Assembly (NCBI GenBank): GCA_934502885.1
Contig: CAKSUT010000023.1
Coordinates: 1-27,839, forward strand
DNA length: 27,839 nucleotides
Source: an uncultured Eubacteriales bacterium
Lineage (GTDB): Bacteria; Bacillota; Clostridia; Oscillospirales; CAG-382
Direction of reading: 5' to 3'
Position 1 is the first letter of the stretch. Every line of letters starts with the position of its first letter. The position numbers and the translations under genes are program-made. Shown piece after piece: positions 7,939 to 15,138 of this stretch. Below the pieces are notes generated by a model. The model ran no database searches. It was not told the DNA's origin and saw only the letters and a list, made by a program, of their open reading frames with translations.

Positions 7939-8472
7939 TTATCGAAGGACTTTTTCAAATCTGAACATTCCATCCGGAAACTTCTCATCAGATTCGGTAT
8001 TCATCTCCGGGTCATTGGGATCCGGGTGATATTTATTGAAAAACTCCACGATATGAAAACCGCATCTGTTTACATAAAAGTGAATGTTACGTTGCTCAAA
8101 ATACGGTGTCACGGTCTCCCAAACTTTTACCTCGGGATGCAGTTTTTCAACTTCGCACCAAGCAGCGTATCCGATGCCTTTACTATGTGCAAACGGTGAA
8201 ACGAAAAGAAGATCAAGGTCTCCTCTTTCGCCTTCAACTTTAATTACGACGCCGCCAACCTTTTTGCCGTCAAGTATAATGCGATAGGCTTCGCCGCCGT
8301 CAACAGATTGTTCAATCGTCTCTCGCGAAATGATTTGTCCCTCTTCTTCAAAGTGATTATCTCTAAGTCCGAACTCTTCCATAGCACCATAATTGAAGGC
8401 TTCCTGGTTGTCTGTAATAAACTGCTCTCTGTCATCGTATTCAAGAGGAAGCAACTGTACAATACCGGTCAT
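7939..8472 (-). CDS. GNAT-family N-acetyltransferase
   Basis: 177 aa with the GNAT acetyl-CoA-binding core in the C-terminal half: strand LDLLFVSPFAHSKGIGYAAW (motif A with the GxG turn) at about 92-111, then WETVTPYFEQRNIHFYVNRCGFHIVEFF (motif B). The acceptor substrate is not predictable. The start is ATG at 8472, chosen because AAGGAGGAT sits eight bases before it; an upstream TTG in frame at 8490 would place the ribosome site inside the coding sequence. The gene and its flanks are visibly richer in A+T than the neighbours, with different codon choice, which suggests later acquisition. It is divergent from proB, with a TATAAT for this strand at 8520-8515. Confidence 0.85.
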   Translation of the reverse strand: MTGIVQLLPLEYDDREQFITDNQEAFNYGAMEEFGLRDNHFEEEGQIISRETIEQSVDGGEAYRIILDGKKVGGVVIKVEGERGDLDLLFVSPFAHSKGIGYAAWCEVEKLHPEVKVWETVTPYFEQRNIHFYVNRCGFHIVEFFNKYHPDPNDPEMNTESDEKFPDGMFRFEKVLR

Positions 8473-8514
8473 ATTTTTATCCTCCTTCAAGAGATGATTT
8501 ATCCTTTATTCTCG

Positions 8515-8543
8515 ATTATACATCGTTAAATTACTGCTAATTT
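8515..8543 (-). promoter_or_regulatory. Possible promoter of the GNAT gene
   Basis: On the minus strand, TATAAT (plus positions 8515-8520) lies about 43 nt before the ATG. The hexamer 17 bp upstream (AAATTA) is a poor -35 match, so the assignment rests on the perfect -10 and its position. Confidence 0.4.
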
Positions 8544-8556
8544 TCGCATTTTGCAC

Positions 8557-8585
8557 TTGCAATTTTCTTTGTACGGTGGTACAAT
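8557..8585 (+). promoter_or_regulatory. Sigma-A promoter of proB
   Basis: TTGCAA (8557-8562), a 17-bp spacer and TACAAT (8580-8585). It is about 110 nt upstream of the proB ATG, leaving a leader of roughly 100 nt with a small hairpin (CCGGCTT/AAGTCGG, about 8656-8671). No T-box or riboswitch signature is recognisable in the leader. Confidence 0.7.
8569..8584. promoter_or_regulatory. Operator-like dyad over the proB -10
   Basis: Perfect inverted repeat TTGTAC-GGTG-GTACAA, with 6-bp arms. It occupies the 3' part of the spacer and five of six bases of the -10 element, where a repressor would block initiation. The binding protein is unknown. Confidence 0.45.
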
Positions 8586-8696
8586 ATAAAAATACAGAAG
8601 AATGATATCACACAATATTGAAATAGCAAGCTTGAATTTTTAAAATATTTGAGAAGCCGGCTTTCAAGTCGGTAAGATTTCGGAAAGGACAGGACA

Positions 8697-9494
8697 ATGA
8701 AAATCAACACGGACGCACGCACGGTCGTGCTTAAGGTCGGAACCTCGACGCTCACCCACTCGACGGGAATGTTAAACCTGCGGCGCATAGAGTCGCTTGT
8801 AAAGGTGACGTGCGACCTGCAGAACAGCGGACACAGAATGATACTCGTAAGCTCGGGAGCGGTGAGCGCCGGTCTTGCGAAGATAGGCTTCGTTACGCGT
8901 CCCGACACTCTCGAGGAAAAGCAGGCCGCGGCGGCGGTCGGACAGTGCGAGCTTATGAATCTTTACGACGAGCTTTTCTCGAAGTACGGTCACAAGATAG
9001 CGCAGATGCTTTTGACGCGCGACGCCGTTGAACGACCCGTCATGCGCACCAACGCCGAGGGCACGTTCAGGGTGCTTCTCGAGAGGGGCTGTATACCGAT
9101 AATAAACGAAAACGACTCGGTCTCTTTCGAGGAAATGAACTTCGGCGGAAACGACACCTTGTCGGCGTATGTCGCACGTCTTGCGAAGGCTGACCTTGTC
9201 ATCAATATGTCGGATGTTGACGGACTTTACGACAGCGACCCGAGAAAGAATCCGAACGCAAAGCTCATCGACTACGTTGAGAAGATAGACGAGAGGATAA
9301 CCGCGCTTGCCGGCGGCGCCGGAACGGCGAGAGGAACGGGAGGTATGCGTGCGAAGCTCACTGCGGCAAGCATTGCGACCATGGCAGGCATTCCCATGCT
9401 CATTCTCAACGGCACTGACCCCGAGATTCTTTACGATGTGTTCGACGGGAAGTCGGTGGGGACGTATTTTGAGAAAAGCAAAGCTTTTCAGTGA
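8697..9494 (+). CDS. proB: Glutamate 5-kinase (ProB), short form without PUA domain
   Basis: First step of proline synthesis: ATP-dependent phosphorylation of glutamate. The 265-residue amino acid kinase domain shows VVLKVGTSTLTH (about 10-21), LVSSGAVSAGLAKIG, IPIINENDSVSFEEMNFGGNDTLSAYVA and INMSDVDGLYDSDPR. The PUA domain of longer ProB proteins (about 370 aa) is absent, as in several Clostridia. ATG start with GGAAAGGACA upstream. The C-terminus (KSKAFQ) and TGA are encoded by the hairpin GAAAAGC/GCTTTTC that begins a repeat array, so the tail is repeat-derived. No proA follows; a repeat and a PHP-domain gene stand where it often lies. Confidence 0.95.
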   Translation: MKINTDARTVVLKVGTSTLTHSTGMLNLRRIESLVKVTCDLQNSGHRMILVSSGAVSAGLAKIGFVTRPDTLEEKQAAAAVGQCELMNLYDELFSKYGHKIAQMLLTRDAVERPVMRTNAEGTFRVLLERGCIPIINENDSVSFEEMNFGGNDTLSAYVARLAKADLVINMSDVDGLYDSDPRKNPNAKLIDYVEKIDERITALAGGAGTARGTGGMRAKLTAASIATMAGIPMLILNGTDPEILYDVFDGKSVGTYFEKSKAFQ

Positions 9495-9611
9495 AGTCGT
9501 TCCTTCGGAACGAGAGAAGTCTCGGCTTGCGCCGAAGTGAAGTGACGGCTTCGCCGTCGTGAAGTTTGTGCTTCGCACAAGTTGCGGTCGAAAAACGCTG
9601 AAGCGTTTTTC
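9473..9611. repeat. Hairpin array overlapping the proB 3' end
   Basis: Six consecutive stem-loops: GAAAAGC/GCTTTTC (9473-9489, coding for the end of ProB), GTTCC/GGAAC, TCGGC/GCCGA, ACGGC/GCCGT, TTGTGC/GCACAA and GAAAAACGC/GCGTTTTTC (9590-9611). They are joined by AGTGAAGT, GAGAAGT, GTGAAGT and CGTGAAGT. Stem sequences are unrelated to each other but each is almost perfectly self-complementary, and the spacer is constant. Similar to 3391-3490. Confidence 0.85.
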
Positions 9612-9700
9612 TTCAATATTTGAATTGTGCGGATTTAAATGTTGTGCGTTGACGGAATGTCGGTTTTTTGCCAAGGTTATTGATATTTGCGACAATACGA
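9612..9700 (+). repeat. H-module conserved block
   Basis: TTCAATATTTGAATTGTGCG, GATTTAAATGTTGTGC, TTGACGGAATGTCGG and TTTTTTGCCAAGGTTATTG follow the terminal hairpin of the array. They match the block beside the U32 gene (5563-5680, minus) and 15032-15100. The remaining 60 bp before the PHP gene carry only its ribosome site (GAAAGGACT). Confidence 0.65.
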
Positions 9701-9759
9701 CTCGGAGAAAACGAGTGCGGAATTTTTACGGTTGACAAAACCTGAAAGGACTCATTGAC

Positions 9760-10551
9760 ATGAAATACATAATTGACAACGACCTGCACATACATACGCA
9801 TTTATCCTCATGCTCCGCCGACCCCGAGCAGAACACGGATAGACTCCTGAAGTACGCCGTCGAAAACCGTCTTTCGGCAATCTGCGTCACAGACCACTTC
9901 TGGGACTCCGGCGTTCCGGGCGCAAGCGGATGGTATGCGCCGCAGAATTACGAGCATATTTTGAGGTCGAAGCCGCTTCCGAAAGCGGAGGGAGTGCGTT
10001 TCCTTTTCGGCTGCGAGACCGACCTCGACCGAAACCTCACTCTCGGCATTGCACTTGAGCATTTCGACCTTTTCGACTTCGTTATTATCCCCACGACGCA
10101 TATGCACATGGGCGGCTTCACCGTCAGAGGCGACGAGAGTGCGAAAGAACGGTCGGAATTATGGCTTCGCCGCTTCGACGCCGTACTCGGCATGGATATT
10201 CCGTTTCGCAAGGTGGGAATTGCGCACCTGACCTGTCCGCTCATTTACACGGCAGGGGATTATCTCGACGTTATCGACGGCATATCCGACAGCGAGTACA
10301 AGGATGTGTTCGCGAAAGCGGCGGAGTGCGGAGTCGGCATCGAGCTTAACTTCGACTGCCTGCGCCTTGAGGGCAAAAATCTCGAAAGGGAGCTTCGACC
10401 GTACTTTATCGCGAAGGACTGCGGATGCAAATTTTACTTCGGAAGCGACGCTCACCACCCCGAGGCGTTTGAGACGTCGGTTCGCAACTTTACGAAGATA
10501 TCGGAGTGCCTCGGACTTTCGGAGAGCGACAAATTCACCGCTGTGCGATAA
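9760..10551 (+). CDS. PHP-domain phosphoesterase (histidinol-phosphatase-like)
   Basis: 263 aa filled by one PHP metal-dependent phosphoesterase domain. Metal ligands are visible as HIHTH at residues 10-14, VTDHFWDS near 54-61, GCETD near 88, TTHMHMGG near 112 and GSDAHHPE near 230. The family includes histidinol-phosphatase, nucleases and phosphotransferases. No his genes are nearby, so histidinol phosphatase is only one option. ATG start with GAAAGGACT upstream. It lies 265 bp after proB across a repeat array, so cotranscription is uncertain. It ends 30 bp before the strong promoter of the next gene. Confidence 0.85.
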   Translation: MKYIIDNDLHIHTHLSSCSADPEQNTDRLLKYAVENRLSAICVTDHFWDSGVPGASGWYAPQNYEHILRSKPLPKAEGVRFLFGCETDLDRNLTLGIALEHFDLFDFVIIPTTHMHMGGFTVRGDESAKERSELWLRRFDAVLGMDIPFRKVGIAHLTCPLIYTAGDYLDVIDGISDSEYKDVFAKAAECGVGIELNFDCLRLEGKNLERELRPYFIAKDCGCKFYFGSDAHHPEAFETSVRNFTKISECLGLSESDKFTAVR

Positions 10552-10580
10552 AAGTTCTACTTCAGGTAGATATGCCGCCC

Positions 10581-10609
10581 TTGACAACACGCCGTCCGTA
10601 ATATATAAT
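10581..10609 (+). promoter_or_regulatory. Consensus sigma-A promoter of the HTH-glycosidase gene
   Basis: TTGACA (10581-10586), exactly 17 bp, then TATAAT (10604-10609): a perfect match to consensus. The start codon is about 30 nt downstream. ATGCC (10572-10576) and GGCAT (10613-10617) form an inverted pair around the whole core promoter. A small palindrome CTAC-TTCAG-GTAG lies just upstream (about 10558-10570). Either could be an operator for the DNA-binding domain encoded by the gene itself. Confidence 0.85.
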
Positions 10610-10639
10610 GTAGGCATGACATAAAGAGAGGTGAATCGT

Positions 10640-12385
10640 GTGAACGGCTTTGAGTTCGGAAACAATCTCTACAGACTGCGCCGTGAGAGGGGAATATCGC
10701 AGAAAGCACTTGCCGATGCACTCGGCGTGAGCGACAAGGCTGTGTCGAAGTGGGAAAACGCAAGAGCCATGCCGCAGAGTGCGACGCTTTCGGCGGTTGC
10801 GGTGTTCTTCGGTGTGAGCGTCGATATGCTCATAGGCAACATCCGTGAGAAACCCGACGGAAAAAGCGTTCTCGGTTCGCCGTTTGAAAATGCGCCTTTG
10901 CGGCGTGAAAAAGTGAAAGCGAGGAAAAGCGGCATGAACCTTATACCCAAGACATCAAAGCCCTGCGGAGACTACGTATGCACATGGTCATTACAGGAGG
11001 ACACGGCTCACAAGCTCGGAATTGTCGGCACGAAGTGCTCGGATCAGAGAGATGCGCTTGACGACAAGACTCTTTTCGGCGAGGTAAACTACTATCACCA
11101 CGTACCCCGTGAATACAGGAGAGGACTGTATCTCATAATCGACGACGGCTGGGATGTTCCCTACGGCACGCCGAACGAAAAGGGACAGCCCTTCGGCTCG
11201 TGCGATCCGGATCCCGAGAAGTGGCCTTACGGCGACACGGCGGTCGAACGACTCAAGGGACTTGTGAAGCGTGCGAAGGGACTCGGTTACGCCGGACTAG
11301 GCATATGGGTTGCGACACGCACCTACTACGAGGACGAGAGGTCGGTGCCCTTTGAAGAGGCGAGGGAGTACTGGATTGAGCGTGCAAAGCAGTCGAACGA
11401 GGCAGGGATTTCGTACTGGAAGATAGACTGGGGACGTCACTGCGACGCAGACTACCGCACGATGATGACCGAGGTGCTTCACAAATATGCGCCGGGAGTT
11501 ATTGTCGAACACGCGGCGTGTCAGGCACCGTTTTCGCAGATGGGCGACATTGAGAGCCGCAAGAGAAACACAGCGGCGATACTTCCGGTGAGCGACGCTT
11601 TCCGTCTTTACGACGTGGCGAAGCCCTTTGAGGATTCGTCGATGCTCTGCCGTGCAGACGAGGCGCTTTCCGCACCGCACTCAAGAAAGCTCGGCGCGAC
11701 GGGGATTCTCAACGGCGAGGTATGCGCATATGTCTGCGCCGCACTGGGGTTGGCGTCGGGCATTATGTATTTCGGACCGAACGACGAGGCAATGCTTCGC
11801 TGGCATAGAATAGCGCCGCCGTTTTCAATATATGCAAACGAATATAAGAAGAGCGACGAGATACTCACCGACAGTATGTATTTCGACCGAGATCCTCTTT
11901 GGTGGATACACGTCAAGGGTCAGTATCTCGAGGAGAAAGCTCCGGCGGTGATGGCGAGAGGCTGTGAGCTTCCGAGGGTTGTGCCGACGGGTGAACTCAA
12001 GCCTTTTGTGTGTGCGTCGAAGAATCCCGAGACGGGGGCATATGCGATTGCGACGATAGCGAGGACGGTTGACCCGAACAGCGATATAACCGCACTTGCG
12101 GACATAGAGTTTGCGGTAGGCGGCGCCGATGCGCTTATCGGCATATTCGGTTACTACGCAAGTCTTACGCTTAAGTATTCCGAGAGTCTTGAGGGCAGGC
12201 GGATATATGCCGAGGATCTTCTCGCTGATGTGAACGCTGCCGATGCGGCACTCGACATAACCGACGAGGTGAAAATTGACGGAAACACCGTCACCCTCGG
12301 CGGAAGACTGCTTCGCCGCATAGGTCTCTCCGCACGAAACGACTCCGAAGCCTCTGTTCCCTCGCTCGTCGTGACGGTGAGATAA
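10640..12385 (+). CDS. XRE-type HTH domain fused to alpha-galactosidase-like (GH27/GH36 clan) TIM barrel
   Basis: The first 65 or so residues are a textbook Cro/CI (XRE) helix-turn-helix: NLYRLRRERGISQKALADAL, then GVSDKAVSKWENARAMPQ and a VSVDMLIGN tail. After a basic linker the remaining 480 residues look like a clan GH-D barrel. LYLIIDDGWD (about 164-173) is the beta-1 signature, GLGIWV a later strand, and YWKIDWG (about 259-265) the KxD strand where the nucleophile Asp sits. PVSDAFRLYD (about 316-325) may hold the acid/base Asp. A beta-sandwich-like C-terminal domain follows. No signal peptide or membrane segment, so cytoplasmic. The start is taken as GTG 10640 because AGAGGTGA precedes it by five bases; GTG 10631 in frame would add three residues. 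Possible sugar-responsive regulator or moonlighting enzyme. Whether it is catalytically active is unknown. Confidence 0.8.
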   Translation: MNGFEFGNNLYRLRRERGISQKALADALGVSDKAVSKWENARAMPQSATLSAVAVFFGVSVDMLIGNIREKPDGKSVLGSPFENAPLRREKVKARKSGMNLIPKTSKPCGDYVCTWSLQEDTAHKLGIVGTKCSDQRDALDDKTLFGEVNYYHHVPREYRRGLYLIIDDGWDVPYGTPNEKGQPFGSCDPDPEKWPYGDTAVERLKGLVKRAKGLGYAGLGIWVATRTYYEDERSVPFEEAREYWIERAKQSNEAGISYWKIDWGRHCDADYRTMMTEVLHKYAPGVIVEHAACQAPFSQMGDIESRKRNTAAILPVSDAFRLYDVAKPFEDSSMLCRADEALSAPHSRKLGATGILNGEVCAYVCAALGLASGIMYFGPNDEAMLRWHRIAPPFSIYANEYKKSDEILTDSMYFDRDPLWWIHVKGQYLEEKAPAVMARGCELPRVVPTGELKPFVCASKNPETGAYAIATIARTVDPNSDITALADIEFAVGGADALIGIFGYYASLTLKYSESLEGRRIYAEDLLADVNAADAALDITDEVKIDGNTVTLGGRLLRRIGLSARNDSEASVPSLVVTVR

Positions 12386-12393
12386 TCGCCGCG

Positions 12394-13063
12394 GGGCGTT
12401 CTTTCTTGAAAGAAAGAGGCGACGCAACTTTGTTGCTTTCGCTAAAGAACTTTATCGATTTCAAAGCTAACGCTTTGAAATGAAAAGTTCTCAAAGGTTA
12501 TACCAACGCTCAATGGTATTTTGTAGGGCGGGGGTTTATCTCCCGCCGCGAAAAAACGGACTCATCTAACCGAACAGAATACCGAAGTCGGCGACCATAA
12601 ACGCAAGTCGCCGACTTAGATTTTTGTCGCATCAGGCTTTGTGGGGACTGTAAATTTTGGCAACACCGTTCGCAAAATTTATTGCGTGCTTCGCACACGA
12701 TTAAATTTTACGAAGAGAGCGTTTTGGGTGGTGCGTGTTAAGATACGTGTTTTCTCATTGGTGTTGTGTGGAGGCGTCGCAGACGCCGAGGCGCCCCTGT
12801 GTAGCCGGTTGCAGAGCAACCTATGGAGCTGTCAGCGATAGCTGACTGAGGGGCTGTCAATTTAGAACTATGCTCAAAGACTCATCTCGTTCGGTCGCTT
12901 GCGTATAAGGCGACCGAACGCGGTACTTTCTCCGATATATCGAGAACTTCCCATTTCAAGGCGACAGCCTTGAAATAGGCAAAAGTTCTTTGGTTACTTT
13001 CTTTCAAGAAAGTAACACCCCTCGCGTTCTTTTGGTCCTTTTCTTTCAAGAAAAGGACACCCC
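12394..13063. repeat. Composite hairpin-rich intergenic repeat, copy II (between convergent genes)
   Basis: Fills the gap between the fusion gene and folD, with palindrome A at both ends: 12398-12417 (plus side, degenerate) and two on the folD side, 12993-13016 (GTTA/TAAC arms) and 13035-13058 (GTCC/GGAC arms). Inside are ATTTCAAAGC/GCTTTGAAAT, a solo MITE end, AAGTCGGCGAC/GTCGCCGACTT (12585-12617), the block GGCTTTGTGGGGACTGTAA, the variable stem TTCGCAAAATTTA/TAAATTTTACGAA (12669-12714), GGCGTC/GACGCC (about 12774-12788) and a cap block with GTCAGC/GCTGAC. An inverted half-copy follows, with CGTTCGGTCGC/GCGACCGAACG (12888-12920). Confidence 0.85.
12515..12548 (+). repeat. Solo end of the MITE-like element
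   Basis: GGTATTTTGTAGGG followed by the hairpin GGCGGGGG/TCCCGCC. It has the same terminus as 5376 and 15139 but no partner end, so it is a truncated or single-ended copy. Confidence 0.6.
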
Positions 13064-13915
13064 CGTAAGCGTTAAGCGTCTTGCGGCGTTAAGGGTGTTC
13101 TGCATGAGCATGGTGATGGTCATGGGACCGACGCCGCCGGGAACGGGAGTTATGTACGACGCTTTTGCGGAGCAGGAATCAAAGTCGGCGTCGCCGGTAA
13201 GCTTGCCGTCGGCGTCTCGGTTCATGCCGACGTCGATTACAACCGCACCCTCCTTTATCATGTCGCCTGTGAGAAGTCTCGGCTTGCCGACAGCCATTAC
13301 GACGACATCCGCATTACGTGTCTCGGCGGCAAGGTCGGGTGTGCGCGAGTGACAGATCGTGACAGTAGCGTTCGCGTGCAAAAGAAGCATCGCCATAGGC
13401 TTGCCGACTATGTTGCTTCGTCCCACAACGACGGCTTTCCTGCCTGATACGTCTATTCCGTATTCGCTCAGAAGAGCCATCACCCCGGCAGGCGTGCAGG
13501 GCAGAAAGTCGTAGTCGCCTATCATTATCTTGCCGACATTCACCGCATGGAAAGCGTCAACGTCCTTTGAGGGCGAGATGTGGTCAACGATAAGCTTTTC
13601 GTCAAGTCCGCGCGGAAGCGGCGACTGCACAAGTATTCCGTGAATCGACTTGTCGGCGTTTAACCTCTCGATGAGAGAAAGAAGCTCGCTCTCGGTCGTC
13701 TCCGCCGGAAGTGCGTATTCTTCGGAGTGAAAACCGCATTCCTCACACGCTCTTTTCTTGTTGCGCACGTATATCTTCGACGCAGGGTCGTCGCCCACTA
13801 TAACCACCGCAAGACCGGGCGTCACTCCCGTCTCCTTGACAAACGTCTCTGTCTCCGCCTTTATCCGCTCGCGTATCTTTGCCGAGGTGAGCTTTCCGTC
13901 AATTATCTTTGCCAT
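13046..13915 (-). CDS. folD: Bifunctional methylenetetrahydrofolate dehydrogenase/cyclohydrolase (FolD)
   Basis: Interconverts 5,10-methylene-, methenyl- and 10-formyl-tetrahydrofolate in the cytoplasm. The 289 aa include the catalytic YVRNK (Y49, K53), VQSPLPRGLD (96-105), the NADP-binding VVVGRSNIVGKPMAMLL (162-178) and ITPVPGGVGPMT (255-266). ATG start with AAAGGAAC upstream. It is 25 bp after lgt on the same strand, so probably one transcript. The normal FolD sequence ends around NAARRL. The last residues (TGVSFS) and the TGA come from the intergenic repeat: the stop codon sits inside the loop region of palindrome A at 13035-13058. The tail therefore appears acquired when the repeat arrived. 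Confidence 0.96.
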   Translation of the reverse strand: MAKIIDGKLTSAKIRERIKAETETFVKETGVTPGLAVVIVGDDPASKIYVRNKKRACEECGFHSEEYALPAETTESELLSLIERLNADKSIHGILVQSPLPRGLDEKLIVDHISPSKDVDAFHAVNVGKIMIGDYDFLPCTPAGVMALLSEYGIDVSGRKAVVVGRSNIVGKPMAMLLLHANATVTICHSRTPDLAAETRNADVVVMAVGKPRLLTGDMIKEGAVVIDVGMNRDADGKLTGDADFDSCSAKASYITPVPGGVGPMTITMLMQNTLNAARRLTLTGVSFS

Positions 13916-13940
13916 GTCATTGTTCCTTTCACTATTTTTA

Positions 13941-14819
13941 TTATTCAGCCGAATGAAGGGTATCCGTTTTTTTCATCACGGTTCTTTTCCATATAATCGC
14001 CGCCGTGCAGACGACAAAGCACAGAAGCCCCACAAGCTGAGAGATTCGTATGCTTCCGATATAAAGGCTGTCGGTGCGGAAGCCCTCGATGAAAAATCTG
14101 CCGAAGCCGTACCATGAAAAGTACAGGAGTACTATCTCACCGTCGAATTTCTTCTTTTTGTAGTAAATGTTGATGAGTATAAATCCGACAAGATTCCACA
14201 CAGATTCGTATAAAAACGTCGGATGAACCGTCAGCACCTCGACTCCCGGAAGCGACGGGTCTTTGCGGCTTATGCACATACGCAGAAAGAAATCCTTCGC
14301 AAAGTGCGGAGTCGCAAACTCGTGACCGAGAAGGTCTATCTTCGTTATGTCGCCGTAAGCCTCGGCGTTGACAAAGTTGCCCCACCGACCGAGTATCTGA
14401 CCTATCATAACAGCCGGTGCGGTCGCGTCGAGCATCTTTGCAAGCTTTATTTTTTTGTGACGGCTCACCGCAACTATCGCCAGAAAGCCGCCGATTATCG
14501 CACCGTATATCGCAATGCCGCCGTTCCATATCGCAATTACGTCGTAGAACGAATGAAAGTCGTCGAGGCTTGTCAGAACATAGTAAAGGCGTGCGCAGAC
14601 TATCGCCGCCGGCACGGTGACAAGCGTGTAGTCCGTTACGTCGTCAACGCTTATACCCTCCTGCTTTCCCCGAAAGCACACATACAGCACCGCAAGGATT
14701 ATTCCCGTGCAGATGATTATTCCGTACCAGTACACGCTGTGTCCGAATACCGAAAACGCTTCTCTGTTTATTGCAAAGGTGTCTATCCCGAGTCCCGGGA
14801 ACGAAATGTAGTTTGTCAT
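13941..14819 (-). CDS. lgt: Prolipoprotein diacylglyceryl transferase (Lgt)
   Basis: Membrane enzyme that transfers diacylglycerol from phosphatidylglycerol to the lipobox cysteine of prelipoproteins. The 292 aa have about seven hydrophobic segments. The Lgt signature GQILGRWGNFVNAEAYG is at 140-156, with SVYWYGIIICTGI near 28-40 and WNGGIAIYGAIIGG near 98-111. The C-terminal region has YESVWNLVGFILI and the arginine-rich RTDSLYIGSIRISQ. ATG start with AAGGAG about 9 nt upstream. The H-module repeat begins 26 bp before the start, so its promoter must lie in or beyond repeat DNA. Followed by folD. Confidence 0.96.
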   Translation of the reverse strand: MTNYISFPGLGIDTFAINREAFSVFGHSVYWYGIIICTGIILAVLYVCFRGKQEGISVDDVTDYTLVTVPAAIVCARLYYVLTSLDDFHSFYDVIAIWNGGIAIYGAIIGGFLAIVAVSRHKKIKLAKMLDATAPAVMIGQILGRWGNFVNAEAYGDITKIDLLGHEFATPHFAKDFFLRMCISRKDPSLPGVEVLTVHPTFLYESVWNLVGFILINIYYKKKKFDGEIVLLYFSWYGFGRFFIEGFRTDSLYIGSIRISQLVGLLCFVVCTAAIIWKRTVMKKTDTLHSAE

Positions 14820-14844
14820 AGTGAAAAAGCTCCTTATGCCGCTT

Positions 14845-15138
14845 TGAAATTGAGAATTGAAAGTGGAAAATGGAGAATTGATGTCGAAAAACGCTAAGCG
14901 TTTTTCTTCAATAATTTTTATGGTGCGAGTCAGAGGTTGTGCGGTGAAGGGAAAGAAAGGCAGAATTCATAATTCATAATGCATAATGCATAATGCATAA
15001 TTGACGTTGAAAAGCTCCTGAAGTCGCTTTTCTTCATTGATTTTATGGTGCGGAGTTTGAGCTTGTATGATAACGGAAAAATAGATTTTATCCGAGGTTG
15101 TTGGTGTTTGGGGTTGTGCGATTATTCCGAGGCTCATT
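14845..15138. repeat. Two H modules with heptamer microsatellite
   Basis: First: TTGAGAATTGAAAGTGG (heptamer period), hairpin GAAAAACGC/GCGTTTTTC (14885-14906), then TTCAATAATTTTTATGGTGC and GAGGTTGTGC. Next is a pure 7-bp tract of CATAATG units (14964-15003, about five repeats). A second hairpin (GAAAAGC...GCTTTTC, about 15009-15033) and its block GGTGCGGAGTTTGAGC lead through CCGAGGCTCATTGG into the MITE-like element at 15139. No gene or RNA is apparent. Confidence 0.75.

Noticed and set aside
8586..8696. T-box or riboswitch leader for proB
   Set aside because: The leader is only about 100 nt, with one small hairpin and no T-box TGGNACC-type element or known aptamer motif.
9473..9611. CRISPR array
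   Set aside because: The repeated part is only about 7 bp, the intervening parts are palindromes rather than unique spacers, and no cas genes are present.
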